From Anastrepha obliqua (Eukaryota > Arthropoda > Insecta > Diptera > Tephritidae): 64,000 bases of DNA. Below are positions 1 to 11,547 of this stretch, piece after piece. Both the position numbers and the translations under genes were made by a program. How positions within the stretch are numbered: the stretch's first letter is position 1; the number at the start of each line of letters is the position of its first letter. The notes below the pieces were generated by a model that searched no databases, was not told the DNA's origin, and saw only the letters and a list, made by a program, of their open reading frames with translations. The DNA is taken from the NCBI RefSeq assembly GCF_027943255.1, contig NC_072893.1, positions 83,149,784-83,213,783 on the forward strand. The letters are read 5' to 3'.

Positions 1-475
1 GTCATCATGACCTTTATTTTTGAACGACTTTGACGTGCTCTTTTTGGTCTGGCCTCGCCTTTAGCACGATATTCGCTTGATTGGTCGGCTGTTTCAAGGT
101 CGTAAGCATAAATCCAAGTCTCATCTCCCGTAATGATGCATTTGAGCTTGTCCTGATAGTCTGAAAGCATTGTTTCACACACATCAACGCGACGACTTTT
201 TTCCAAGAAATTGAGAGTTTTCGGTACCAAACGAGATTTGACTTTTCGTAGGCCCAAATGGTCTTTCCAAATGGTTTTCACAGATCCTTCTGATATTCCG
301 ATCATATCAGTAAGGTCAACAGTCAACCGCCGATTTTTGAGCACTAACTCCTTCACTTTATTGACGTGTTGGTCATCTGTTGACGTCGATGGTCGTCCGG
401 AGCGCTCTAAGTCATCAACACGTTCTCGACCCTCTTTGAAGTCTTTGTACCACTTATAAACATTTTTCTGCGACA
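1..475 (-). CDS. mariner transposase, N-terminal half, cut by the window edge
   Basis: Read on the minus strand from the ATG at 475, the frame stays open to the window edge (about 158 codons). It encodes a mariner (IS630/Tc1-mariner, DD34D) transposase: the helix-turn-helix region begins MSQKNVYKWYKDFKEG, passes through SGRPSTSTDDQHVNKV, and reaches the first catalytic Asp in ITGDETWIY (around 80-90). The protein would bind the inverted repeats and cut and paste the element. Against the sister copy at 12.8-13.8 kb, this copy lacks the first 35 or so residues (homology fades near 475-505) and has a clean 3-bp in-frame deletion at LTVDLTDMIGI. It does not carry the sister's nonsense codons. No 5' inverted repeat is visible, so it is probably a 5'-truncated, immobile copy despite the open frame. 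The last two catalytic Asp lie beyond the window. Confidence 0.85.
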
Positions 476-979
476 TGATCGAATCATCAAATATTACTGA
501 TAATGACATTCACATGAAAGTTAGCCCAGATGTTATTAACAGTGCTGCCAACTCATGAAAAAAATAACTAGAGCGAAATTTGAATCCCGCGAGCAAAATG
601 TGCATTGGAGTACGTTTTGAATATCTTGAAATAGAAAGGATAAGAGATGTACAGTAAGTTCTCCCCGAAATAAGAAAGTTAATGTATTGAAAAAAAAAAA
701 CAAAATGCGCAATCAACGTCACCTTGAATTAAATTAAACAAAAAAAAAACGATAGAATCGACCTTCTGTACTAAAGCGACTTAAATTCAATTAATATGTT
801 AACAAACGTGAGCTATAAGAGCGAAATGGAAATATCTCAGGGCAATAATTGCTCCATGATCTTATTCACATAATGGAGGACCTTATTAGATATATTTTGT
901 GATAATTATATTACTGACGTGATGTAGAGTAAGTGAATTGAAAACTTTCTTTCAATTTAAAATACATAAATCTTTATGT
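476..979. other. AT-rich spacer, nothing recognised
   Basis: Homology to the mariner copy ends near 475-505. The rest is AT-rich with short poly-A runs. No coding motif or repeat family was recognised. Confidence 0.4.
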
Positions 980-1310
980 ACACCTAGAAACTAGTTCATT
1001 AAAGTCAGCCTTTAGCCTAAGCACATCCTCTGCATTTGTTACTGAGGCAAACATTTTTATGACTTCTGCTTATAATAGGGTTTTCGCTAATGAAAAACAT
1101 CTGTTAATATCATTTATATATAAAACGAAAGGAAGGGGGCCTAAATACTACCCTGAAGTATACGAGAAGTGGCAATGAGAGGGGCAGAAAATTCAGCCTC
1201 CATTGCAATAACACAATTCCTTTCACTTAAATAAGATTTTAACCATAAAAGGAAAGCCGGTTAAAAGCCGTCAGTTTACACAGGATAATTTATGTGACAA
1301 AGTAATAAAG
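980..1310 (-). pseudogene. non-LTR reverse transcriptase relic (Jockey/CR1-like)
   Basis: The minus strand, with frameshifts, reads WLKSYLSERNCVIAM, then SRILQGSI followed by a stop and an FLSFYI-like stretch. It continues with VIKMFASVTNAEDVLRLKADFNEL. This matches the usual order of a LINE RT palm: WxxSYLxxR, then (GVP)QGSxLGPLLF, then the strand after the catalytic box and the xxDCxxLQxDL helix. The FADD/YADD segment itself is not readable. It is similar in layout to the relic at 44.3-45.3 kb. It is too decayed to place in a clade. Confidence 0.6.
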
Positions 1311-1420
1311 GCCTTGGGAAATTAATGTAGATGCAATTAAATTGAAGTCAAGACAATATTCGCTGAAAATGGTCAGGGTGCATGATAAGGCATCCTTAGG
1401 TGGAGACGCAGAATATATTA

Positions 1421-3039
1421 TATATCTATATCTATATCTATATCTATATCTATATCTATATCTATATCTATATCTATATCTATATCTATATCTATATCTA
1501 TATCTATATCTATATCTATATCTATATCTATATCTATATCTATATCTATATCTATATCTATATCTATATCTATATCTATATCTATATCTATATCTATATC
1601 TATATCTATATCTATATCTATATCTATATCTATATCTATATCTATATCTATATCTATATCTATATCTATATCTATATCTATATCTATATCTATATCTATA
1701 TCTATATCTATATCTATATCTATATCTATATCTATATCTATATCTATATCTATATCTATATCTATATCTATATCTATATCTATATCTATATCTATATCTA
1801 TATCTATATCTATATCTATATCTATATCTATATCTATATCTATATCTATATCTATATCTATATCTATATCTATATCTATATCTATATCTATATCTATATC
1901 TATATCTATATCTATATCTATATCTATATCTATATCTATATCTATATCTATATCTATATCTATATCTATATCTATATCTATATCTATATCTATATCTATA
2001 TCTATATCTATATCTATATCTATATCTATATCTATATCTATATCTATATCTATATCTATATCTATATCTATATCTATATCTATATCTATATCTATATCTA
2101 TATCTATATCTATATCTATATCTATATCTATATCTATATCTATATCTATATCTATATCTATATCTATATCTATATCTATATCTATATCTATATCTATATC
2201 TATATCTATATCTATATCTATATCTATATCTATATCTATATCTATATCTATATCTATATCTATATCTATATCTATATCTATATCTATATCTATATCTATA
2301 TCTATATCTATATCTATATCTATATCTATATCTATATCTATATCTATATCTATATCTATATCTATATCTATATCTATATCTATATCTATATCTATATCTA
2401 TATCTATATCTATATCTATATCTATATCTATATCTATATCTATATCTATATCTATATCTATATCTATATCTATATCTATATCTATATCTATATCTATATC
2501 TATATCTATATCTATATCTATATCTATATCTATATCTATATCTATATCTATATCTATATCTATATCTATATCTATATCTATATCTATATCTATATCTATA
2601 TCTATATCTATATCTATATCTATATCTATATCTATATCTATATCTATATCTATATCTATATCTATATCTATATCTATATCTATATCTATATCTATATCTA
2701 TATCTATATCTATATCTATATCTATATCTATATCTATATCTATATCTATATCTATATCTATATCTATATCTATATCTATATCTATATCTATATCTATATC
2801 TATATCTATATCTATATCTATATCTATATCTATATCTATATCTATATCTATATCTATATCTATATCTATATCTATATCTATATCTATATCTATATCTATA
2901 TCTATATCTATATCTATATCTATATCTATATCTATATCTATATCTATATCTATATCTATATCTATATCTATATCTATATCTATATCTATATCTATATCTA
3001 TATCTATATCTATATCTATATCTATATCTATATCTATAT
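1421..3039. repeat. (TATATC)n hexanucleotide array, about 270 units
   Basis: TATATC is repeated about 270 times without an interruption that I can see: every 60-base line from 1441 to 3000 is identical. The long open frames across it in three frames (alternating Leu-Tyr, Ile-Tyr, or Ile-Asp on the other strand) are artefacts of a stop-free 6-bp unit and are not genes. Such homogeneity implies recent expansion or continuing slippage and unequal exchange. The assembled length may be unreliable. Confidence 0.98.
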
Positions 3040-4628
3040 TATAATTTCTGGATCTCAAAAATTAGAAGAGTGGCATCTAACAAATACAAGCTTGATGAAT
3101 AGTAATAACAGGCACATTCGATTCGCCACTTCTCTGCTCGCTTTACGAAAAATTGTTATTTGAAAGCAACAACAAAGTTATGAAGCAACATTCGCCGCTA
3201 AAGAGGCGAGGTTCATACCTTAAGTTCATTTGCATACCTATTTAACTATTGAAACCTTTACCTAATCCTTAAAGAGTTATGAAATTCTAATTTAATTCTA
3301 ATTTAAGTTCAGTTTTGGGTGAAAAAATTCCCAAACAATAAAAGAAGAGTTCCCAAATATTTAATATTTTAATTTTCGATAGATTTATCTGATATGACAG
3401 GGCAAGTAAAAAGCACACGTCTAGCGCTCCCCATAGAATTTCAATTTACTACTCTTGCATTTCATTAGTGTATATGTATATATGCAATACAACACTTTAA
3501 TATGTCAGGTGTGGCGTATGAGTAACAACACACTGCAAATGGCGAATGGCGACCGCAGAAAAAACACGTCTGCTATAAATGCAATTAAAATATAATTTAC
3601 GCTGATGAATACAAAATGCATACATATGTATATCTAGTAAACATACATAAATACATACACACTTATGTACGTATCTTGTGCAGTTGGTATAACCACAGAA
3701 ACAGGAAGTGCATGCCATACACTATATGTGTACATATAAGTATGTATGTATATACATATGTGTGTGTATATTCTGAAAACTGCTAAAAAATGGCTGAAAA
3801 CTGGCCTGAAGCGTTCGTCCTTTTATATAGCGACTCATCCAAAAAAAAAAAATAAATAAATATTGCATATATTTATTGCCATAATTTAATAAAAATGCGT
3901 AAAAGTTGCAGGCCAAAAAGCGTAAACCGTAACCGTTATTGGATATTGCGACGTCAGCATTTAAGCACTTGACTTAACCCTGCCTACAAGAGGAAAATAC
4001 AGCAATAGCAGCATCACCATATCCATTGGTTTTGCAACGGTAGAGTTCAGGTTTTTCTCAGGTCCGAGCTGTCACCCAACAAATGCGCTGTCAAGCTGTC
4101 AGTCTAGGTATGCACCTGTTCTTTGTTGATGCAATAACTTTTGTTCTTATTGTACTTTATTTTAAATTTACTTTTTCCAGTATTTCATATGCGATTATAT
4201 GCCATTGCTTTAGTAGAGCCTGCTTTTTTAAAGTAAATCTTTTGTAGCCAGTGCAAGTTCCTGCAGCGCTTTTTTCCCGTAAAAGAAAAACAAAAATAAA
4301 CTTGCTTTAGCGTAATTAACCCGATGGTATTGTGAGGTCTCAGTCATCTCGTTGACATGTATGTAAGTATATACTTGTGTGTACATGTGCATACCTTCTT
4401 TAATAAGTGTCTATCAGTTGATGCCATTTTATCGCGTTAAACGACCAAAAAATTTGCAATTCAGCTGGATCGAATGCACAGAAAGAAATTGAGGTTTGTG
4501 GTTTTCTTGAAGGCTTACCTATATAGAGTAAGTAAATGAGGTCTGATTTTTCTAAAAGCCAAGTATGTATGCTTCAAGGGTGCAGAATCGATAATGATCT
4601 TATGAATTTATTCCGGTGAAGTAATAAT
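3040..4628. other. unannotated AT-rich spacer
   Basis: Contains TATGTA/CATACA low-complexity stretches (about 3460-3780) and short poly-A runs. No protein family, RNA gene or repeat shared with the rest of the window was recognised. Confidence 0.4.
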
Positions 4629-5341
4629 TTAAGGGGGGCCTCTTAACAGTGGCTTCAAAAAAAGGTGTTTTTTCTAAATTCTTTTTCGAGGCGAAAAAAG
4701 CGACACACAGGAATAATCTTTTGCATTTATTTGAAGGCATGATTGAAGAGTAATAAACAATTTTTTAACATAAATAAAAAAACCAAATGGCGGCCATATG
4801 AGGCATCTTGCACAGCTTCTTGTTGCGCGCTAGTAAAACGGCGTGTAAGATTGCGGTCGTAGTTTTAAATTGAAACACAAAAGAAAAATATTGTCTTATT
4901 CAGAAGGCTTTCCCGCATATAATAGACTACTCTTGTAAAAAAATATGAAAAAATGAACACACAAATAATTATTGAAAAAAAGCGATTTTTTCGCTTTTTT
5001 TCAAAAAAAGTGTTAAATAACATTAAAAATGATTTTTTTTATATTTTGTTAGTTAATTAGTTACGCATTTGAATTATCTTTATATAGATTATCGGTTTGA
5101 AACGATAAGTTTCGTCGTTTGTTTTTTAATCTTACACGCCAATTTCGAAAACATGGCTTTGAGAAAACGTGTTTCAAAGTTTTCAGAAGGTAGACAGTAC
5201 ATATACTCACACATGCCTGTAACTCCGAAATCACTTTGAATTCCGCTCTAAAATTTTGAGAGCATATTCTCCCATAATATGGATCGATTGCAGTAAAAGA
5301 AATCGATTTTTTGAAGCCAACTGATAAGGGGCCCCCCTTAA
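4629..5341. mobile_element. TTAA-flanked inverted-repeat element (piggyBac-like MITE candidate)
   Basis: Both ends carry a matching inverted repeat of about 35 bp. The left starts TTAAGGGGGGCCTCTTAACA and runs through GTGGCTTCAAAAAA. The right end, read in reverse complement, starts TTAAGGGGGGCCCCTTATCA and runs through GTTGGCTTCAAAAAA. The outermost TTAA at 4629-4632 and 5338-5341 fits a TTAA target-site duplication, the hallmark of piggyBac-type insertion. The 705-bp interior encodes no recognisable transposase, so it would be a non-autonomous element moved in trans. A short palindrome (GCGATTTTTTCGC) lies near 4982-4995. Alternative: another superfamily inserting at TTAA; the ends start GGGGGG rather than the CCC usual in piggyBac. 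Confidence 0.8.
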
Positions 5342-6889
5342 GGAGTACTTCCAGTGTGAAAGCTGCTTTCATTATTTTTATGGAGGGAGCGATTCCATGT
5401 CAAGAGATCCAAGTTTGTGGGCATGGTCTTCAATTTGTCTAAACATTGGCTTATTATAGGTATAAGTATACCTTAGACGTAAAATGGATAAATTTAACAT
5501 ATCTGAGACATATTTATTGTTGAAAATTTTGGTATGGAGTCTGGAACGGCGGACAGTAAAACATTTCAGCTATTCGGTTATCATATTTACTAAAATTTGA
5601 GATTTATTTAAATTCAAAAATATTAAATTTTATTCAGTTTTAATACGTAATAAACATTTTATTTAAAACTATGTTTGATCATATAAAATCCCATTGCCCT
5701 TACCAGATAAAATGGTAAAATCCTATTAACTTCTGCTCGGGCCGGTGGCCCAATAGAAAATGGAATAGAAAATTCAAATGCTTAATAGCCCTGCATGCTT
5801 TCAAATGTCCATTATAATTACTATCATGCTCCTCTCTACTCAACAACTCCTTGATTTCTTTGCTTTAATTTTGCTTTTACTGTAGCCGTAACACTTTCTC
5901 TACATTTTTCCACAGTGCGAAAAACGAAGTCATATATAAGCATAATCCACCCTTTTCACTAAAACCACACATAACACATAAACAAAATTTGACTTGCTTG
6001 CCGAAAAAAAAATGTAAAAATATTCCTGAACAAAAATGATAAATGACCACACGAGCATAAATCATATTCGCGCCTCCATACATACAGTGGTGCCCAACAT
6101 TTGACGCACGCACACATACCGGCAACACAACAGACATATAGCCAAATGTATCTAGTCCCGGCTGCAATCCAGGAATACAATATTTAGGATAGAGCAAAAT
6201 GGCCAGCAAGGACGTCGCAATTTTCCTCCGTTGCGGCAACATAGAAGCTAAAGAATGCGGTGCGAGTTTAAAGGTGAATTGGAATAAATTTCGCAGTATT
6301 GCCTGACACTTTTAATGTTTTTGACAATGACATTTTTATGCGCGTTTCATAACAAACAAACAAAAAAAAAACGCTTCACCCACAAAAGAGCACAGCTTTA
6401 CCGGCCAGACTTCCCTGTGCAACGCGTAGATAGTCGAGTAGTCAAATCCCTTTAGTAAGCGAGTATGCAAATTTTTTTTTCTCGTTGCTTTTTATTTTGT
6501 TTTTGGGTAAAACATGAGGTAAGGAGTAGAAAATAGCAACAAGCTGACTACCTGCCGCTCTCTTCGACATACTCACCGAGGCAGTACTAGTGTATCAGTG
6601 TGCGAAAGGAAGCATCGTAATTTGCAAGAATATGAAAGAAAAGTGTAGATGGGAACGAAAAATAAAATAGGGGACTAAAATGCGTATAGAAACAACAAGA
6701 AATGAGTTAATTTATGTGTGACGTTGTCATCTGCAATACCGGTTTTTAAATATGACAAGATTTGTGAGAGTGTTGCTAAAAACGAATTTGCTTTTATTAT
6801 TCAAAACCTTATCTGAGCGAAGGAATATAGTTTACCAAAAGTGTGTTACTGAAAAATGTTATGCCGTCATCAAGTCAGGTCCTCATGTG
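5342..6889. other. unannotated spacer
   Basis: No recognised protein motif. A 121-codon minus-strand open frame (5877-6242) lacks family motifs and shows no coding character that I can support. Confidence 0.4.
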
Positions 6890-7290
6890 GATATGGACTA
6901 CACATACCTGTACTGACCTGAATAAGCTGGAATGTAAGTTGAGGCTAAACTCCGTTGCAAAGTGGAATAAGCTCAGTGTGGGGGTGGTTGAACACAGTGG
7001 TATATAACACATTGAACTGGCTGATGAATTGGTGAGCTGCTGTCCTTTGGATCATCCAATTTCAGGACCAAGCATAGCGGGAACATTCGGATAGATCATA
7101 GTATTGTTGGTCCAGCACTGACACCTGCGAAATAACCTAGTGTTTCCTGAAAGTACTTGAAAGCGTGGTAACAAAATTCCTTTTCATACAGAGAAGGAGC
7201 AAGCTTAATTAGAGCCCTGATAGGACTGATTATGAAGCACAATCTATGAGAACAACATATGGTCACAATAAACATTATTACTTAGATTTA
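6890..7290 (+). pseudogene. RNase H domain relic of a non-LTR retrotransposon
   Basis: With several stops and frame changes the plus strand reads LECKLRLNSVAKWNKLSV, then HSGI, HIELADELV and CPLDHPISGPSIAGTFG. This follows the C-terminal half of LINE RNase H domains: an LxxCxxSLxxxA helix, WVPGHSGxxGNExADELA, then a P.GPEP-like stretch. About 60 codons later there is a weak match to the LTGH..L..H region. The catalytic Asp of the N-terminal half is not visible. Only the C-terminal part of the domain is preserved. Confidence 0.5.
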
Positions 7291-7489
7291 TTGTAGGTTT
7301 GCACTTCGTGCCTGAGTACTTGACAAATTTCACTATTCGCAATTCCATTACCTACCGATTTTGCTTACGACTTTGATTAAGTCCTGTGTCCGTTCTCACT
7401 AAACTTTTCTCCGCTGGATTAAATCATATTTAAGCAATAAAATGTTTGCAATTGTGTTTATAATAAATTTTTCCAAAATTCGTTCCATT

Positions 7490-8010
7490 TACGAGTATAC
7501 CTATAAGTAACTTTTTCTCCACGGACCTTGTAATGCAAACCGATGTTTTGTTTCGATGTCATGATCATATACCCATGATTTATCACCAGGTATGACCCTT
7601 TTAAGCAAATCTGGATCATCACTGACGTTATTCAACAACTCCTGCACGATTGTCATACGACGTTGGTTTTAGTCAAAATTAAGCAATTTTGGAACGAACT
7701 TCGCTGCCACACGCTTCATGCCCAAAATTTGCGAAAAGATTGCATGGCATGAGCCAACCGATATGTCGATATGCCGACATCCTGAGCAACTTCTCTAAAT
7801 GTTATTCGACGATTCTCCATAACAAGTTTCTTCACTTGTTCAACATTTTCATTGCCTGTTGATGTGCTGGGCCGTCTAGAGCGAGCGTCGTTATTCACAT
7901 CTTTTCGACGTTCTGTGTACCATTTGTAAACATTTTTTGGCTCAGACTACTCTTACTTAGTTCCATTTTGTACTCAAAATTTGATGTAACTTCTTTGATC
8001 CATTTTTTTC
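7490..8010 (-). pseudogene. mariner transposase relic (SGRPSTS/GDKSW type)
   Basis: Minus strand. The frame at 7716-7898 reads NDARSRRPSTSTGNENVEQV and then ENRRITFREVAQDVGIS, the helix-turn-helix and linker of mariner. The next frame (7500-7715) gives KRVAAKFVPKLLNFD, a stop, then LLNNVSDDPDLLKRVIPGDK and SWVYDHDIETKH, which contains the first catalytic Asp. Upstream DNA to about 8010 resembles the N-terminal start MDQRSYIKF. Everything beyond the first Asp is missing. The copy at 54.4-55.5 kb has the same word order and is the same lineage or close to it. Confidence 0.8.
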
Positions 8011-8129
8011 GATAGCAGAAAATCACCAAACACACAAAATATATTTATACCTATATATATATTTCCCATAGCTCCTAGATAAAGCATAGGTCCCCAATTA
8101 ACAAGTTATAATTTCGTTTGTTTCGAGCT

Positions 8130-8335
8130 AGATGTTTAATTTGACTCTAGAAACGGCCTGCTCTGTCCGCCTCTGCTGCTATTTGTCGCCTCCGTATGTT
8201 GGCTGGTCTCCCGCACTACGTCTTCTTTGGGGATTCCAGTCTAGCGCTGTCCTTGCGATGTCATCCCGTGGTTTGCGCAATGTGTGTCCGATCCATTTTC
8301 ACTTGCGACTCATAATTTCTATGTGAACTGGTATT
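8130..8335 (-). pseudogene. C-terminal tail of an RTE/L1-like reverse transcriptase
   Basis: The minus strand, with frame changes, reads MSRKWKWIGHTL-like residues, then RDDIARTALDWNPQRRRRAG. This is the conserved tail (RRKWxWIGHTLRKP...WNPQGxRxxGRP) that ends the single ORF of a common insect non-LTR family. The fragment at 62.6-63.1 kb carries the same tail more clearly. No catalytic domain is present here. Confidence 0.55.
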
Positions 8336-10507
8336 TACCCGGTAACCGCCCAAAGGTCATCGTTGCTTATACTATCAGGCCAGAATATCCACATCATCTT
8401 TCGTAGGCAACGGTTTAGGAAGAATTGCAATGATTGTGATATGATTGTTGTTAATGATTCACATCCACTACCCACTTCACGTTGGCATCAAATAAACTGG
8501 CATCAAAAAAACCGTGAACATATCTTCGAGACGAATGTAATAACATAAAAAAATAATAATAGTCGAAAGTCGTATGTACGCAGTCCGCGAAATTAGAAAA
8601 TTTACCTTATTTTTTGTGCAGAACTCGTAGTCCAAAGCGGCGGGTTTTGAGCATAAAAACGGGTTTATCTTACCAAAGAACCACATACATACATTTAAAA
8701 AAGAAATTTTAACAAAATAAAAAAAATTATAATTTTTATAAGACACTAATAACTGAAAGTAAAAATAAGGGGGCTCGGAATTCATTTCAGAGCTAAGCTT
8801 CCGCAAACTTTCTGGTTCAGAAATGCCAGTACAATACTTCAGTAAACAAACCGAAACCAAATAGGAAAAAATTTAAAATTTAACCCGGCCTAATGTGCAC
8901 GCCAAAGTATCATATTATTGAATACCTGTAAATTTGTCCACTGGTTTTTCTTTTGTTACTAATGGCATATTTTTGCTGGGATCTTGGAACTGTAATCCGA
9001 TACCCAAGACTCGAAAAATTGGCGTCTCTATCAAAAACGAGAAATGTGCCCAATCTTGTGGCACGAATATCGAAAAACAAATAATCATCAATGTTTTAAA
9101 TTTTGAGTAACTCATTCGTGCTCTGTGTTTACAATTATAGTAGCGCTAGATATTGCAAATTCTTAATACTTATTCAAAATGTTTTCCGGTTTTCAGAAAA
9201 ATATAATTCATGCTGCGAAAAAAACCATATAACTCAAAGTTTCAAACTTTATGCGAAACGTAAAATAATGAAACAAAATTCCATAAAAATTTCAAATATT
9301 TTGGGCAGAAAATTTTTTGACAAATTCTGGGTGCGTAGTTTTGTGGCTCATTCAGTGAATGCTCCAACGCAACACCGTTAGATCTTTGTTTTGTTGACGG
9401 GGTCATGCACTTCCTTCCATTTAGAAAATGCTGGACTTTTTTATGTGCATAGCGGAAATGCTAAAATGGATGAGGGGAAAAAATATTGTCAAAAATCAAA
9501 CTGTTAGGTAAATATGCAACTGTAATGTTAATTTTTTATATTAAATAGATGTCTTAATTACGTTTGTCACCTTTTTAAGGAAACATGCTTTTTGACTATT
9601 TCCGCCTTAACCAAGTGCGTTACAGATTTACTAGAAATATCACTATGATGTTGTACTGAATAAATCACACAATGTATAAATTGTTTTAATATTTTTATCG
9701 TATTTGCAATAGAAAAATACTCGATTTATTTTCTCCACATAATTCGAGTAAATAGTAAAAATATGTTTAACTAACCGTGAATCCGTTAGCTTCTTAACAA
9801 GCCTTTTGCTTTCATACACTTACTTCCGGCGTTAATGAACAGAAATTCACATATTAGGAGAGGACACATCCCACTGGAACTTTGTTGAAATAGAAGAGGA
9901 AGTTCGCTTGCAGAAGTTAAAAAAACTTAGGAAATTGAAATCAAGGAGTCGGATATAGCAAATGAACAAACAAAGACTTACTACCTTTAAAGAAAATAAA
10001 TAATATTTCGTTTGGTCGTGTGAGATAAAAGCATAAAATTCTATATGATAAAAATACGATAAATATAGATGATATGAGCAAACAAAATTTTTTTTTTTTG
10101 ATAAGTTAGTGCCACTCATAACTTCGCTAATTTTCATTAAATTTAATTTTTTTTGAAAAGCTAGAAGCGCTGACCTCTTTGCATGCGTATTTTTCATTGT
10201 GTTCAAATGATAACAGGCGTGGCCATAGTTTGGATGTGAGTTTTAAAATTTAAGGCAAACAATTCAATAATCGGTTCCCACTAATTTTAGATAGTTATTT
10301 TTTAATTCCTAATTAATTTCAGACTACAAATGAATCTTACAACTAATTAATTTCGTATTTGTTACTAACCTCATATCTATTTATGTATGTAGTCAATATT
10401 TTGACAGTGACAGCTATTCTATGTTAAAGCACGCCAAAAAATCAAGTAAATTTGATATGTCACAGTGAATATTTGTAAGCACACAAATTTTTTTTATTAC
10501 AGGCAAA
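8336..10507. other. unannotated AT-rich spacer
   Basis: No recognised element. Open frames of 60-127 codons here lack family motifs and have AT-rich, random-looking composition. Confidence 0.4.
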
Positions 10508-10900
10508 ATGTCAAATTACGTTCCAACAAAACAGCATTTGCGGGGAGGTTTGCTTTTATTCTTCAATTTAAAAAAAAAGTGCAACAGAAGCACATCGTTT
10601 ACTCTCAGAAGCTTATTCTGAATATGCTTCAGAAGCTGGAGTATGTCAGCAGTAGTTTGCACGATTTAAAGGTGGTGATTTTAACACAGAAGACAAAGAG
10701 CGATCAGGTCCATCAAAACAGTTTGAAGACGGAGAATTGGAGGCATTACTCGATCAAGATCCATGTCAAACTCAAGAAGAACTTGGAAAAACATTGGAAG
10801 TCACTCAACAAGTCATTTCTAAACGTTTAAAAGCAGTCGGATACATTCACAAACAAGGAAATTGGGTGCCACACGAATTGAAGCCGAGAGACATTGAGCA
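10508..10900 (+). pseudogene. mariner transposase N-terminus relic
   Basis: Starting at ATG 10508 and shifting frame, the plus strand reads MSNYVPTKQHLREV, then AHRLLSEAYSEYA, CQQWFARFKGGDFNTEDKE, FEDGELEALLDQDPCQTQEE, and SKRLKAVGYIHKQGNWVPHE. This is the paired helix-turn-helix DNA-binding half of a mariner transposase, up to the WVPHEL linker. At least two frameshifts break it in the first 230 bp. All catalytic residues are absent: the sequence leaves the family at about 10900 and enters the CCAAT-core repeat. The lineage differs from the 12.7 kb mariner and resembles the 49.3-50.1 kb relic in wording. Confidence 0.8.
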
Positions 10901-10905
10901 GTTGT

Positions 10906-10980
10906 TGAGCATACATCAGCCAATCAGCTGATTCTTTCAAATTCGCTGAGAACCGGTTAACGGTCTATATAAATCTTTTC
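10906..10980 (+). repeat. copy of a dispersed CCAAT-core repeat
   Basis: Contains CATCAGCCAATCAGCTGATT followed by TTCAAATTCGCTGAG and TTAACGG, then TATATAAAT. The same core recurs at 19643-19705 and 21978-22030. The inserted sequence replaces the catalytic half of the preceding mariner relic. Confidence 0.6.
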
Positions 10981-11344
10981 ACCATGGATTGGACGAGTGT
11001 GGGAATAAGTGTGAAATAAGCGGGTAGAATTTTAATGCCGAGTCCGATGTGACGTGGTAGCCGAAGTTCCTCTCACAAATTTATTTTCCCCTATAGCGTA
11101 TGACCAAACCTGGTAATTTATCATCCTTGCTGTTATCCAACCGTCGAGTTGTACTTCCTGGTCAATTGTTAAATATTTTGGTCGAACAGTTAACCAACTT
11201 AGGCAGGGTTCAATAATGCTACAAAAAATACTACTACTGTATTAAGAAGACCCCATTGAAATTACCTAAGTCTCATACATAGTGGAATTCGAGCAAAGAT
11301 GCAAAAATATATTTATGTAATCAAAGTTTAAAATATATCTTATA

Positions 11345-11525
11345 TCCAGGTGCCGTAGCGGAAGGGGTTTGTATGTGACTGCCAGTCATTTGCCGCAGTT
11401 TTGAGACCCACATAGCAGGCATGAAAAGTCAAATGATTCAAAAAGGCTTTTTAAAATAGCGGCCTTTTCGAACAGCAAACCTTAGGACGTGTTTGTGCCA
11501 AAAAACAGGTCTTCATAAATAATAA
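11345..11525 (+). repeat. diverged SINE copy (tRNA-headed family)
   Basis: GTGCCGTAGCGGAAGGGGTT is followed by a body aligning with the better copy 200 bp downstream: TAGCGGCC, a TTTCG..CAG stretch, CAAACCT, a GTGT..GTGCCA stretch, then TCTTCATAAA. The B-box-like segment is decayed (TTTTGAGACCC). It lies in the same orientation as the next copy. Confidence 0.5.
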
Positions 11526-11547
11526 TTTGTCACGCATATATGGATTC

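Noticed and set aside
1421..3039. CRISPR-like array
   Set aside because: The repeats are contiguous hexamers without spacers, in a eukaryotic context.
1342..3163. Three 540-590 codon open frames of alternating Leu-Tyr, Ile-Tyr and Ile-Asp
   Set aside because: They arise from a stop-free 6-bp tandem repeat read in three frames. No coding evidence.
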